Below, piece after piece: positions 7,594 to 14,872 of a stretch of DNA of 23,701 nt; the stretch's first letter is position 1, and each line of letters begins with the position of its first letter. The stretch lies in contig DCIH01000107.1 in assembly GCA_002317575.1 (NCBI GenBank), positions 15,734-39,434 of the forward strand. The letters are read 5' to 3'. A program made the position numbers and the translations under genes. The stretch is from Verrucomicrobia bacterium UBA1731 (lineage in GTDB: Bacteria > Verrucomicrobiota > Kiritimatiellia > RFP12 > UBA1067). A model generated the notes under the pieces. The model saw nothing but the letters and a program-made list of their open reading frames with translations, did no database searches and was not told the origin of the DNA.

Positions 7594-7661
7594 TTCAAGT
7601 TTGAAGTTTGATGTTTACAGTTTGAAGTTGCCTTAAACGCCAGACTTCAGACTTCAAACTT
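7594..7661. repeat. Two opposed heptameric repeat arrays between rsmE and the M14/S15 gene
   Basis: Five units (TTCAAGT, TTGAAGT, TTGATGT, TTACAGT, TTGAAGT; 7594-7628) are followed after 12 nt by three units in the opposite sense (CAGACTT, CAGACTT, CAAACTT; 7641-7661). AGTTTGAAGT at 7619-7628 can pair exactly with ACTTCAAACT at 7651-7660, so the junction can form a hairpin. The second array contains the rsmE stop codon (7654-7656). Confidence 0.7.
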
Positions 7662-8421
7662 CATCGTAAACGCCCATCAGTTGTGCCAGAATCGCAATCG
7701 TGGCCGTGTCCGTCTTCAAGATCCGCCGTCCGAGCGAATGCCGCCGGAACCCCTTATCCTCCAAAAGCGCGACCTCGTCGTCCGTCCAACCGCCCTCGGG
7801 TCCAATCGCCACCACCAGCCGCGCGCCCCCCACAGTAGAGCAGTTCGTCCCGAACTGCGGATTGGCGCCCGCGCAACCCTCCTCCGGGTGCCCCACCACC
7901 TTGTCGCACCCCGCGAACTCCTCCGCGAGCCGCTTTTCCGCATACCGCCGGAAATTCTTCTCGCAACGCACCACGGGCACCGCCGTGGTCCCCGCCTGCA
8001 TCAATCCGTCCACCAGGAGCGGACGGTAGATCTCGGGCTTCAGCAGCTGCGCGCCCCAGAACGCCTTCTCGACTTTCTCCGCGCCCACGAGCACGATTTT
8101 GCCGACGCCCAAGCTCGCAAGCTGGGGCAAGAGACGCTTGAGCGCGCGCGGACGCGGCGGCGCCAGCACGAGATCCACCCACGGCCGCGGACTTTCCGCG
8201 TCGTGCGCGCAGCGCACGGAGACCTCCCAGGGGTTCTCCGCATTTCCCGTCGCGCGAACCGCCGTGATCTCCGAGATTCCTATCGCGCCGTCAAGCACGC
8301 CCGTCTTCAGGATCTGCCCCACGGAACCGTGCAGAACATCCATCACGTGAGCCGCACGGACGCCGTCGAATGTGACGGTGCCCGCGTGTATTTCCTCCGG
8401 CTCGAAAAGGATGCGGTTCAT
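7654..8421 (-). CDS. rsmE: 16S rRNA (uracil1498-N3)-methyltransferase RsmE
   Basis: SPOUT-class methyltransferase that modifies U1498 of 16S rRNA using S-adenosylmethionine. The N-terminal PUA-like domain starts 'MNRILFEPEEI' with 'AAHVMDVLHGSVGQ'. The knotted SPOUT domain shows 'LAPPRPRALKRLLPQLASLGVGKI', 'VVAIGPEGGWTDDEV' and the knot motif 'LGRRILKTDTATIA'. At 255 aa the length is usual. A 19-bp inverted repeat lies inside the coding region (about 7835-7853) and encodes part of a loop just before the SPOUT signature. There is no Shine-Dalgarno; an extended -10 box ends 8 nt before the ATG, so the mRNA is predicted leaderless. The C-terminal residues and stop come from a heptameric repeat. 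Confidence 0.95.
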   Translation of the reverse strand: MNRILFEPEEIHAGTVTFDGVRAAHVMDVLHGSVGQILKTGVLDGAIGISEITAVRATGNAENPWEVSVRCAHDAESPRPWVDLVLAPPRPRALKRLLPQLASLGVGKIVLVGAEKVEKAFWGAQLLKPEIYRPLLVDGLMQAGTTAVPVVRCEKNFRRYAEKRLAEEFAGCDKVVGHPEEGCAGANPQFGTNCSTVGGARLVVAIGPEGGWTDDEVALLEDKGFRRHSLGRRILKTDTATIAILAQLMGVYDEV

Positions 8422-8429
8422 GAGCGGCC

Positions 8430-8439
8430 ATTATACCAC
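8430..8439 (-). promoter_or_regulatory. Extended -10 promoter (GTGGTATAAT) for rsmE
   Basis: The minus strand reads TTTGTGGTATAAT, ending 8 nt before the rsmE ATG, identical in core and spacing to the xseB promoter. No consistent -35 is seen. Confidence 0.75.
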
Positions 8440-8463
8440 AAACGCGGCCGAGAAAAGCGCGGC

Positions 8464-8500
8464 TCCACAAGGGGCGCACGCCGCTCCGCCGGCGTGCCCA
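8464..8500. repeat. REP-like palindrome, single copy, between ligA and rsmE
   Basis: A head CTCCACAAGGGG leads into the stem GCACGCCG / CGGCGTGC (8476-8483 with 8490-8497) and loop CTCCGC. The head, loop and stem pattern match the paired elements at 20121-20219 and 22899-22986. It could also slow or end transcription leaving ligA, though there is no U-run. Confidence 0.65.
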
Positions 8501-8526
8501 TGCCCGTAGACATTCAGACGCTTTCT

Positions 8527-10530
8527 TCATCCGAAACGGGCGACGAAATCGTCTTCGGACAAAATCGGAACGCCCAACTCCTGGGCTTTCTTGTTCTTGC
8601 CCGAGGTCGACGCAACATCGTTGTTGATGAGGAAATCCGTTTTCGCGGATACGCTGCCCGCCACCTTGCCGCCCTGCGACTCGACGTACGCCTTGAGCGC
8701 GGCGCGGTTCGCGTAGTGGTGGACGTCCCCCGTGACGACGAATGTCAAACCCGCGCATTTGCCGCCCGCCGCCGCGGCCGGCGCCGCTTCGAGCGTCACT
8801 TCGCGGAACAAATCGGCGACAAGCGCCCGGTTCGCGGGATCGCGGAACCAGCCGACGAACGCCGCCGACTTCCCGGGACCGATGCCGTCGATCGCCGCGA
8901 ACGCCTCATCCCCGGCGGCGAAAAGATCGTCCCCGCCCGCGGCTTCCGCCGCCGCCACGAGCGCCTGCGCGTCGCCGCCGTGCGCGGCAAGGAGCCGCTT
9001 CGCGACGTCCGGACCACACAAGGGAATCGAGAGCGCCACCAGAAACCGCACCGCGCCGCGCGTGCGCGCCGCCTCCACGGACGCCGCGATCTTGTCCGCG
9101 CTCTTCGCGCCGAAGCCCTCGAGCGCCGCGATTTCGTCGCGGTGCGCGCCCAAGCGGTACACGTCCGCGACCGTGCGGATCCAGCCCTTGTTCACGAACT
9201 TCGCCAGCGTTTCGCCCGCAAGCCCGTCCACATCCATGCCGTCCTTCGAGACGAACCGCATGAACTTCCGGAGTTCGCGCGCGGGACAGGACGCGTTCGT
9301 GCACTGGAGCGTCTTCGTGCCTGTGTCGGAAACCTTCACGGCCGTGGGCGCGCCGCACACGGGACACGCCGCGGGCACCGCGAAGTCGCCCACCTTGCGC
9401 GTCACTTCCACAACCTTGGGGATGATTTTGTTCGCCTTGATGACGGACAGCTCCGTGCCCGGACCGCCCAATCCGAGGCGTTCGCATTCGGACACATTGC
9501 AGAGCGACGCGCGCTGCACCACGGTGCCTTCGAGATTGACGGGGTTGAACACGGCGACGGGCGTGATCGACGCCACCGCGCAGCTCCACTCCACGTGGTC
9601 CAGCGCCGTCGCGGCCGTTTCGTCCTGCCACTTGAACGCGAAGCCCGCGCGCGTGGCGTGATGGCCCGTCACGGAACCCGTCTGTGCGTAGGCGACGTCG
9701 TCGTAGCACACGACGAGCCCGTCCACGGGGAACGGATTTTCGCGCGAGGTGACGAGCGCCGTCCACCGGTCGATCGCCGCCTGAATGGAAGTTTCGTCCG
9801 GCGCGTCGAGACGCTCGCGCGCGACGGACTTGAGACCGCACGCGTCCAGGTAGTCCATGCGCGCGCCCCAGGAGTTAATTTCGTCGTCCGCATGGACGAG
9901 CGTGAACGGCACCCACTGGAGCTTGCGGAGCTTGAGCTCCTCGACGTCCTTGAGCGTGAGCGAGCCGGACGCGAGGTTGCGGGGATTCGCGTACGTCTCC
10001 TGCGAGGACGCGCAGAAACTTTCGAAGTCGGCGTAGGAGATGACGGCTTCACCGCGCACCACGAGATGGCCCTTCGCCGCGACCGTTTTCGGAATACCGC
10101 CGATGCCGCTTGCGAGATGCGTGATGTTCGTGCCCATGTGGCCGTCGCCGCGCGTCACTATCTTCGTAAGTTTGCCGTCGTCCCAGGTCACGACGAGCGT
10201 GAGGCCGTCCAACTTCCACGAAAGCCAGATGGGACGGCCTTCCGCCCACTTGGCGACTTCCGAGACCTTCTTCGTCTTCGCGAGCGACAGCGCCGCGAAT
10301 TCGTGCGGCTCCTTCTGTCCCGCGACATCGTCCGCGCTCACCTTGTTCGTGGGCGAATCGTCGAGCACGACGCCGGTTTCCTGTTCAAGCGCCTTGACCT
10401 TGTCGAAAAGCGCGTCCCACTCGAAGTCGGTCATCAACTCGCCGCGCCCGTTGTAGTAGGCGTCCGCGGCGGCGTTCAGCTGCGCGACCCAGTCGCGCAT
10501 CAAAGCGATTTTGTCGTCGGCCGTTTCCAT
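8527..10530 (-). CDS. ligA: NAD-dependent DNA ligase LigA
   Basis: Seals nicks in duplex DNA during replication and repair using NAD+. 667 residues contain the full family architecture. The Ia domain is 'YYNGRGELMTDFEWDALF' (25-42) and the adenylation domain has 'SWKLDG' (nucleophile K106) and 'ANPRNLASGSL'. The OB fold ends in 'NKIIPKVVEV', and the zinc finger is 'CPVCGAP' with 'CTNASCPAR'. Helix-hairpin-helix repeats follow, and a C-terminal BRCT domain starts near 'GLTFVVTGDVHHYANR'. The open frame extends far upstream, but that part overlaps the preceding gene out of frame. The ATG at 10530 is chosen because 'METADDKIALMRDWVAQLNAAADAYY' matches the usual N-terminus; it lies 11 nt after the upstream stop. 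The domain Ia spacing resembles the clostridial-type sequences I recall. Confidence 0.96.
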   Translation of the reverse strand: METADDKIALMRDWVAQLNAAADAYYNGRGELMTDFEWDALFDKVKALEQETGVVLDDSPTNKVSADDVAGQKEPHEFAALSLAKTKKVSEVAKWAEGRPIWLSWKLDGLTLVVTWDDGKLTKIVTRGDGHMGTNITHLASGIGGIPKTVAAKGHLVVRGEAVISYADFESFCASSQETYANPRNLASGSLTLKDVEELKLRKLQWVPFTLVHADDEINSWGARMDYLDACGLKSVARERLDAPDETSIQAAIDRWTALVTSRENPFPVDGLVVCYDDVAYAQTGSVTGHHATRAGFAFKWQDETAATALDHVEWSCAVASITPVAVFNPVNLEGTVVQRASLCNVSECERLGLGGPGTELSVIKANKIIPKVVEVTRKVGDFAVPAACPVCGAPTAVKVSDTGTKTLQCTNASCPARELRKFMRFVSKDGMDVDGLAGETLAKFVNKGWIRTVADVYRLGAHRDEIAALEGFGAKSADKIAASVEAARTRGAVRFLVALSIPLCGPDVAKRLLAAHGGDAQALVAAAEAAGGDDLFAAGDEAFAAIDGIGPGKSAAFVGWFRDPANRALVADLFREVTLEAAPAAAAGGKCAGLTFVVTGDVHHYANRAALKAYVESQGGKVAGSVSAKTDFLINNDVASTSGKNKKAQELGVPILSEDDFVARFG

Positions 10531-10541
10531 GGCGCATCCGT

Positions 10542-11675
10542 TCACTTGCCGCCGACGAAGTCGAGCATGTCCTTCAAGAGCGCGTCGAGCTCCGCGCGCT
10601 GTTCGGGCTTGAGCGTCGTCGTTTCGAGCTTCCACTTCCGCGCGGACCCGAAACTGCCGCCCTCGGTCACCTTGGCGTCCGCATACTGGCGCGACACCAT
10701 GTTCTTGAACACGCCCTCCTTCTGCAACAGATAGAGCGAGTAGCCGCGCAATCCGCCCGGGTAGTTGCGCTGGTCGATGAGCAAACGGTACATCGCGAAC
10801 GCGCTCGTGAGTTCCACCCCCCGCTCGCCGCGCTCGTAGCGCCGCCACAGTTCGGCCAGAATCGGCGCATACGCGCAGCGCTCCGTGACGAGGCCTTCGC
10901 TGCCGCAGCGGCGCAGCTGGTGGAGCCACTGCCAGCCGCCCCAGCCGGCGAAAACCGTCTTCATCGCGGGCTTCGCCGCGCACTCCCGGACCATGCGCTC
11001 GTTCGCGCCCCAGCCCGCCGCCTCCTCCTTCACGTAGCCGAAGGCGTGCGGATGGCGCTTGGCGAGACGCACGATCAGTTCCACGGACGGCGTGGGCGTC
11101 TTGTCCGTGCCGTACGTCTGGAAAATGACGGGGCGCTTGGCGAGCTTGCCCAGGGCGTCCCACGCGGCTTCAAGCTCCGCCTCGGTCCGCACATCGTCCG
11201 GCGGACGGGAAATCATCGCGATCTTGGCCGTCGGATGGCGCGCCGCGACGCGCTCGATTTCGGCGGCGATTTCGAGCATCTCCGTCGCGTTCGTGCCGTT
11301 CGCGCCCAAGGCGAGCGTGATCTTGCGCCCTTCAACCGCCTTCGCGCACGCCTCGAAGCCCTTGAACTTTTCTTCGGTCGTGAGCAAATCGACGGCGTCG
11401 TTAGACTGGCACCAGATGACGCCGGGGCAGCCGCAGTCGTCGGTCCATTGCGCTTCGCGTCCGAGCGTTTCGTAGTCCACGGCGCCGTCTTCGAAATACG
11501 GCGTGGACATGATGGGAAAAGGTCCGCGCATGTCCCGCGGCGTCACAACCACCGGAGAGTCCGAAACCACCGGCGCGGCAACGCACCCCGCCAGCGCCAA
11601 TGTCGCAGCCCCGCCCAAGGCCACCATCCGGCCAAGCACCGCGTCCGCGCCAAGAATCTTGCGAATCAATTTCAT
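10542..11675 (-). CDS. Lipoprotein with a dihydrodipicolinate synthase/N-acetylneuraminate lyase fold
   Basis: 377 residues. The N-terminus 'MKLIRKILG...TLALAGC' is a lipoprotein signal with lipobox LAGC (Cys31), so the mature protein should be membrane-anchored outside the cytoplasm. The rest follows the DapA/NanA TIM-barrel: 'GPFPIMSTPYFEDGAVDYETLGREAQW' (strand 1 and helix 1), 'LALGANGTNATE', 'RPVIFQTYGTD' and 'FGYVKEEA', where K216 is the candidate Schiff-base lysine. The usual GTTGE motif is altered ('IWCQSNDAVDLLTTEE'). Class I aldolases of this family are normally cytosolic, so export is unusual. A start at 11684 is also possible. It lies 11 nt upstream of ligA and after the ABC ATPase gene. 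The substrate is unknown; a keto-acid sugar or related aldol is plausible. Confidence 0.8.
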   Translation of the reverse strand: MKLIRKILGADAVLGRMVALGGAATLALAGCVAAPVVSDSPVVVTPRDMRGPFPIMSTPYFEDGAVDYETLGREAQWTDDCGCPGVIWCQSNDAVDLLTTEEKFKGFEACAKAVEGRKITLALGANGTNATEMLEIAAEIERVAARHPTAKIAMISRPPDDVRTEAELEAAWDALGKLAKRPVIFQTYGTDKTPTPSVELIVRLAKRHPHAFGYVKEEAAGWGANERMVRECAAKPAMKTVFAGWGGWQWLHQLRRCGSEGLVTERCAYAPILAELWRRYERGERGVELTSAFAMYRLLIDQRNYPGGLRGYSLYLLQKEGVFKNMVSRQYADAKVTEGGSFGSARKWKLETTTLKPEQRAELDALLKDMLDFVGGK

Positions 11676-11721
11676 GCCCGCCATTTTACAAAAGCAGCTC
11701 CGTGCCGTCAAACGCAGGTTG

Positions 11722-12516
11722 TCAACCGACGGCGCAACGGCGGGCGGCAAGGGCGCGGCGGACATCGGGTACGGCCGACAGCAACTCGCGCGTGTAATCG
11801 CTCGTCGGGTGCTCGAAGACCTCCTTGGCCGTGCCCACATCCACGAAGAGTCCGTGCTGCATCACCGCCACCCGGTCGCAGACATTCTTCACCACCGCCA
11901 GGTCGTGCGCGATGAGAAGCACCGCCAGCCCGAGTTCGCGCCGCAAGTCCCTGAAGAGGTTCAGAAGCCGCGCCTGCACGCTCACATCAAGTGCGCTCAC
12001 CGGCTCGTCCGCCACCAGCACCTGCGGCCCCGCCGCCAAGGCGCGCGCCACGCTCACGCGCTGACACTGCCCTCCGCTCATTTCCCGCGGATACTGCTCG
12101 AGAACGGCCTTGGAAAGCCCCACGAGATCCAACAGTTCTTCCGCCGTGTAACGCCGAGACCTGGACACCTTGATGATTTCGTCCAATGTCTGCCGCACCG
12201 TCATGCGCGGATTGAGCGATCCAACCGCGTCCTGAAACACCATCTGCACGTCACGCCGGTACTGGCGCTTCGCCGCCGCATCGAATTTCGTCACATCCGA
12301 GCCGCGGAACAGAATCGCGCCCGACGCCGGCTTTTCGATCAAGAGCAGCGCTTTGGCGATTGTCGACTTGCCGCTGCCCGATTCGCCCACAATGCCAAAA
12401 GTCTCGCCGCCAGCGAGCGTGAAATCAATGCCCTTCACGGCGCGGAACACGGCGCCGCCCTTCCGGTAGACGACTTCCAGCCCCTTCACATCAAACAAAT
12501 TTTCTCCGCCCTTCAA
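11722..12516 (-). CDS. ABC transporter ATPase of the oligopeptide/dipeptide (OppF/DppF) type
   Basis: 264-aa nucleotide-binding subunit. Walker A is 'GESGSGKST', the Q-loop 'MVFQDAVGSLNPRMTVRQTLDE' carries the 'SLNPRMTV' block specific to OppD/OppF/DppF-type ATPases, the signature is 'MSGGQCQRVSVARAL', Walker B is 'VLVADEPVSALD' and the H-loop is 'LLIAHDL'. The C-terminus ends 'HPTSDYTRELLSAVP', also typical. It would energise peptide or nickel import with permeases and a binding protein, none of which is nearby. The start is not certain: TTG at 12516 (AGGAG 6 nt upstream, inside the repeat) or TTG at 12498 (GGAG 5 nt upstream) both fit, and no ATG is available. Its start codon is embedded in a heptameric repeat. 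Confidence 0.9.
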   Translation of the reverse strand: MKGGENLFDVKGLEVVYRKGGAVFRAVKGIDFTLAGGETFGIVGESGSGKSTIAKALLLIEKPASGAILFRGSDVTKFDAAAKRQYRRDVQMVFQDAVGSLNPRMTVRQTLDEIIKVSRSRRYTAEELLDLVGLSKAVLEQYPREMSGGQCQRVSVARALAAGPQVLVADEPVSALDVSVQARLLNLFRDLRRELGLAVLLIAHDLAVVKNVCDRVAVMQHGLFVDVGTAKEVFEHPTSDYTRELLSAVPDVRRALAARRCAVG

Positions 12517-12552
12517 CCCTAACTCCTAACCCCTAACTCCTAACCCCTAACC
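12511..12552 (-). repeat. Heptameric repeat, 6 units, between mnmE and the ABC ATPase
   Basis: Plus-strand units are CTTCAAC, CCTAACT, CCTAACC, CCTAACT, CCTAACC, CCTAACC with no slippage in period. In the gene direction they read TTAGGAG/TTAGGGG, giving several Shine-Dalgarno-like cores, and end in GTTGAAG, which contains the ATPase TTG start. Confidence 0.8.
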
Positions 12553-12558
12553 CCTCTT

Positions 12559-13797
12559 TCACTTTCCCACGCAGAAACGGGAAAAGAGCGCGTCGAGGAG
12601 ATCGTCCGAATATGTCTTGCCCAGAATGGCGCCGAGTGACTCGGCCGCACGGCGGAGTCCGTTCGCCGCCAGAACGGGATCGTCACCGCACGGCTCCAAC
12701 GCTTCCATGGCCGTCTGCAAAAGTTCCCGCTGGCGCACCGTGATATCCGCGCCCGCCTCCTCGGCATGGGCGGACGCGCCCACGAGGCGCCTCACGATCT
12801 CCGCCTTCAGTTCGGCGAGACCTTCGCCCGTCTTCGCGGAGACGCCTGGCTTCCCGTCCAGATCGCATTTCGCATGAACGCGCAGCGCGCCCGGCATGTC
12901 GCAGTCAAGGGCCACGACGAGATCGGCGCGCGCCATCAGGTCCTTCGCACGCTCGACGCCTTCGCGCTCCACCGCGTCCGATGCCGCGCGCAACCCGGCC
13001 GTATCCACAAGCCGCACCGGCCACCCGCCGAAATCAGCGCATTCCTCGAGAAAATCCCGCGTCGTGCCCGCCGCGTCCGACACGATCGCGCGCCGCTCGC
13101 CCAGAAGCGCGTTCATCAGCGAACTCTTGCCCGCATTCGGCGCGCCCGCGAGCACCACGAGCGCGCCTTCGCGCAGCAGCTTGCCTTCATGCGCCGTGGC
13201 AAGGCGCGCGGCGATTCTTCCGCGCAACGCCGCCGCACGCGCGGAAAGGCCTTCCACATAGCCGGCTGGCGCCTCCGACTCGTCCACGTCGAGCAAATGC
13301 TCATATGCGCTGGAAAGCGCCAGCGCCTCGGCGTACAGCGCCTCGAACGGGCGCGACAGGGCGCCGCCCAGGCGCGCGAACGCGTCGTCCGCGGCGCGAT
13401 CCGTTTTCGCGTCCACGAGATCGATGACGGCCTCGGCGGCGGAGAGATCGAGTTTGCCGTTCAGGAACGCGCGCAATGTGAACTCGCCGCGTCGCGCCAA
13501 CCGCGCACCGGCCGCCAGGCATTTTTCGAGCGTACGCCGCGGCGCGACGGCGCCGCCGTGGCCCTGGAACTCGACCACATCTTCGCCCGTGTAGCTTCTG
13601 GGACCCTTGAACACGAGCACAAGGCCGTCGTCGCCGAAATCGGCGCGGAAGAAGCGGCCAGCGTCCGTCGCGCGGATGGTCCGACCCGTCATCTCACCCG
13701 CAATCCGCCAGGCGTCCGGACCGCTCACGCGAACGACGCCCACCGCGCCCCTACCGGGCGCGGTCGCGATCGCCGCTATCGTCTCTTCACCCTTCAA
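12559..13797 (-). CDS. mnmE: tRNA modification GTPase MnmE
   Basis: Partner of MnmG in forming (carboxymethyl)aminomethyl-uridine at the tRNA wobble position. The N-terminal folate-binding domain is 'ETIAAIATAPGRGAVGVVRVSG', with 'SYTGEDVVEFQGHGG' and 'RRGEFTLRAFLNGKLDLSAAEAV'. The G-domain shows 'GAPNAGKSSLMNALLG' (G1 with the K+-binding Asn), 'GTTRD' (G2) and 'DTAGLR' (G3). The C-terminus 'LFSRFCVGK' is the invariant FCIGK-type tail. It has 412 aa versus ~450, mostly because the stretch between G3 and G4 is short. The G4 motif reads 'AKCD' rather than NKxD, an unusual change in the guanine-specificity site. The start is TTG (13797), inside a heptamer, with an AGGGG site 8 nt upstream; an in-frame stop excludes a longer form. 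MnmG is not in the window. Confidence 0.93.
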   Translation of the reverse strand: MKGEETIAAIATAPGRGAVGVVRVSGPDAWRIAGEMTGRTIRATDAGRFFRADFGDDGLVLVFKGPRSYTGEDVVEFQGHGGAVAPRRTLEKCLAAGARLARRGEFTLRAFLNGKLDLSAAEAVIDLVDAKTDRAADDAFARLGGALSRPFEALYAEALALSSAYEHLLDVDESEAPAGYVEGLSARAAALRGRIAARLATAHEGKLLREGALVVLAGAPNAGKSSLMNALLGERRAIVSDAAGTTRDFLEECADFGGWPVRLVDTAGLRAASDAVEREGVERAKDLMARADLVVALDCDMPGALRVHAKCDLDGKPGVSAKTGEGLAELKAEIVRRLVGASAHAEEAGADITVRQRELLQTAMEALEPCGDDPVLAANGLRRAAESLGAILGKTYSDDLLDALFSRFCVGK

Positions 13798-13811
13798 ACC
13801 CCTAACCCCTA
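13791..13811 (-). repeat. Heptameric repeat, 3 units, at the mnmE start
   Basis: Units CCTTCAA, ACCCCTA, ACCCCTA fill the 16-nt gap between the amidase stop and mnmE. They carry both the TTG start and the AGGGG ribosome site of mnmE. Confidence 0.65.
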
Positions 13812-13813
13812 TC

Positions 13814-14872
13814 TCACTTCTTCACGTACACGCAGGCGCCTTTTTCGAGCTTCGTCGCGTCCACCGCGTTTCCCGTCGTAACCTTGCCGCGCGTGAAATA
13901 ATATGTTGACGCACTGTTCCATGCCTTGCCTGCCAGCTTCGACGCCGAATGTTTCGCATCCACGACACCCGCTAACTTGTGCGTCTTGAGCGCATTCAGT
14001 TCGGCCAGCGTCTTTGGCGCGACCGCCGGCTTGGACGCCGCCGGCTTTCCCCTGATGGGCTTCTGTGGGGATGACGGCGCTTTCGCATCGTTTTTCGGTG
14101 AGCCGCCGAACCATGTCTTGACGCCCGAAAAGAGGCTCTTGGATGATGCGGGCGCGGGTTGGCCGATGCGCCCGGACATCGTATCCACCCGACCGTAAAG
14201 AACGCTTTGCAGATACGGATCCGCCTGCACCAGCCGACGCGCGCGAAGGTCCGGATCGTACGCCGGACGCGCCGTGAGTCCCATCTTCGTGCGAACACTC
14301 CCCATCGCGAACAGCATGCCGCAGCGCTTGCGGCCGCGATGGTTCTTCTTCTGCCACTTGTTCGGCGCGCCATACGCCACCTGGCTGTGCGTGACGATCT
14401 GTGCGTCGTTGAGCCGATAGACCTGCTTCAACCACGCCAGCAGTTCCTTGAGCGCTTCGATCTGCTTGAGCGTAAGCGGTTCGTCGTGATGGCCGACGAC
14501 CTCGATGCCGATGGAGAAGTTGTCGCACTCCTCCTTGCCGTTCCACATCGAACGCCCCGCGTGGAACGCAACGCGTTCACGGTCGACGATACGGTATACC
14601 GTTCCGTTTTCGGGAACGCAATAGTGGCACTCGCCGCGCTCGCAGAGTTTGTTGAGCGAACTGCGCGCGCCCGCCTCGGTGGTGTGCAGCACCACGAGCG
14701 TGGTGGCGGTGCGCACGCGGCGCTCGGGATTGCGCGGCGAACGGAAACGATCCGAAAACGTCAACCCGAACGCAGGTCCCGATAGACAACACGCGACGAA
14801 AAACACCGCCGCCGCGCGCGCAAGCGGCGCGGCAAAATAGGCGTTTCTCTGCGTAATGCGGAACACGGTCAA
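13814..14872 (-). CDS. Exported N-acetylmuramoyl-L-alanine amidase (Amidase_2 / PGRP fold)
   Basis: 352 aa. An N-terminal hydrophobic segment (residues ~13-36, ending 'SGPAFG') acts as a signal peptide. The amidase_2 domain spans ~55-200: 'TTLVVLHTTEAG' (zinc ligand H63), 'CHYCVPENGTVYRIVDRERVAFHAG', 'NFSIGIEVVGH', 'IVTHSQVAYG' (H162) and 'HRGRKRCG' (C184 as likely third ligand). This fold cuts the bond between muramic acid and the stem peptide, in wall turnover or recycling. Residues ~215-290 are a Pro/Ala/Lys/Ser-rich linker. The short C-terminal part ('STYYFTRGKVTTGNAVDATKLEKGACVYVKK') is not recognised. No ATG is available: TTG at 14872 abuts the upstream TGA, and GTG at 14866 is an alternative. 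It directly follows the GH106 gene. Confidence 0.85.
   Translation of the reverse strand: MTVFRITQRNAYFAAPLARAAAVFFVACCLSGPAFGLTFSDRFRSPRNPERRVRTATTLVVLHTTEAGARSSLNKLCERGECHYCVPENGTVYRIVDRERVAFHAGRSMWNGKEECDNFSIGIEVVGHHDEPLTLKQIEALKELLAWLKQVYRLNDAQIVTHSQVAYGAPNKWQKKNHRGRKRCGMLFAMGSVRTKMGLTARPAYDPDLRARRLVQADPYLQSVLYGRVDTMSGRIGQPAPASSKSLFSGVKTWFGGSPKNDAKAPSSPQKPIRGKPAASKPAVAPKTLAELNALKTHKLAGVVDAKHSASKLAGKAWNSASTYYFTRGKVTTGNAVDATKLEKGACVYVKK

Noticed and set aside
4046..7636. 1196-codon plus-strand open frame
   Set aside because: It is the antisense of murG and the M14/S15 gene; it is Arg/His-rich, has no recognisable domain, and the minus-strand proteins have clear active-site motifs. Long antisense frames are expected at this GC content.
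7681..10734. 1017-codon plus-strand open frame
   Set aside because: Antisense shadow of rsmE and ligA, with the same Arg/His-rich composition and no motifs.
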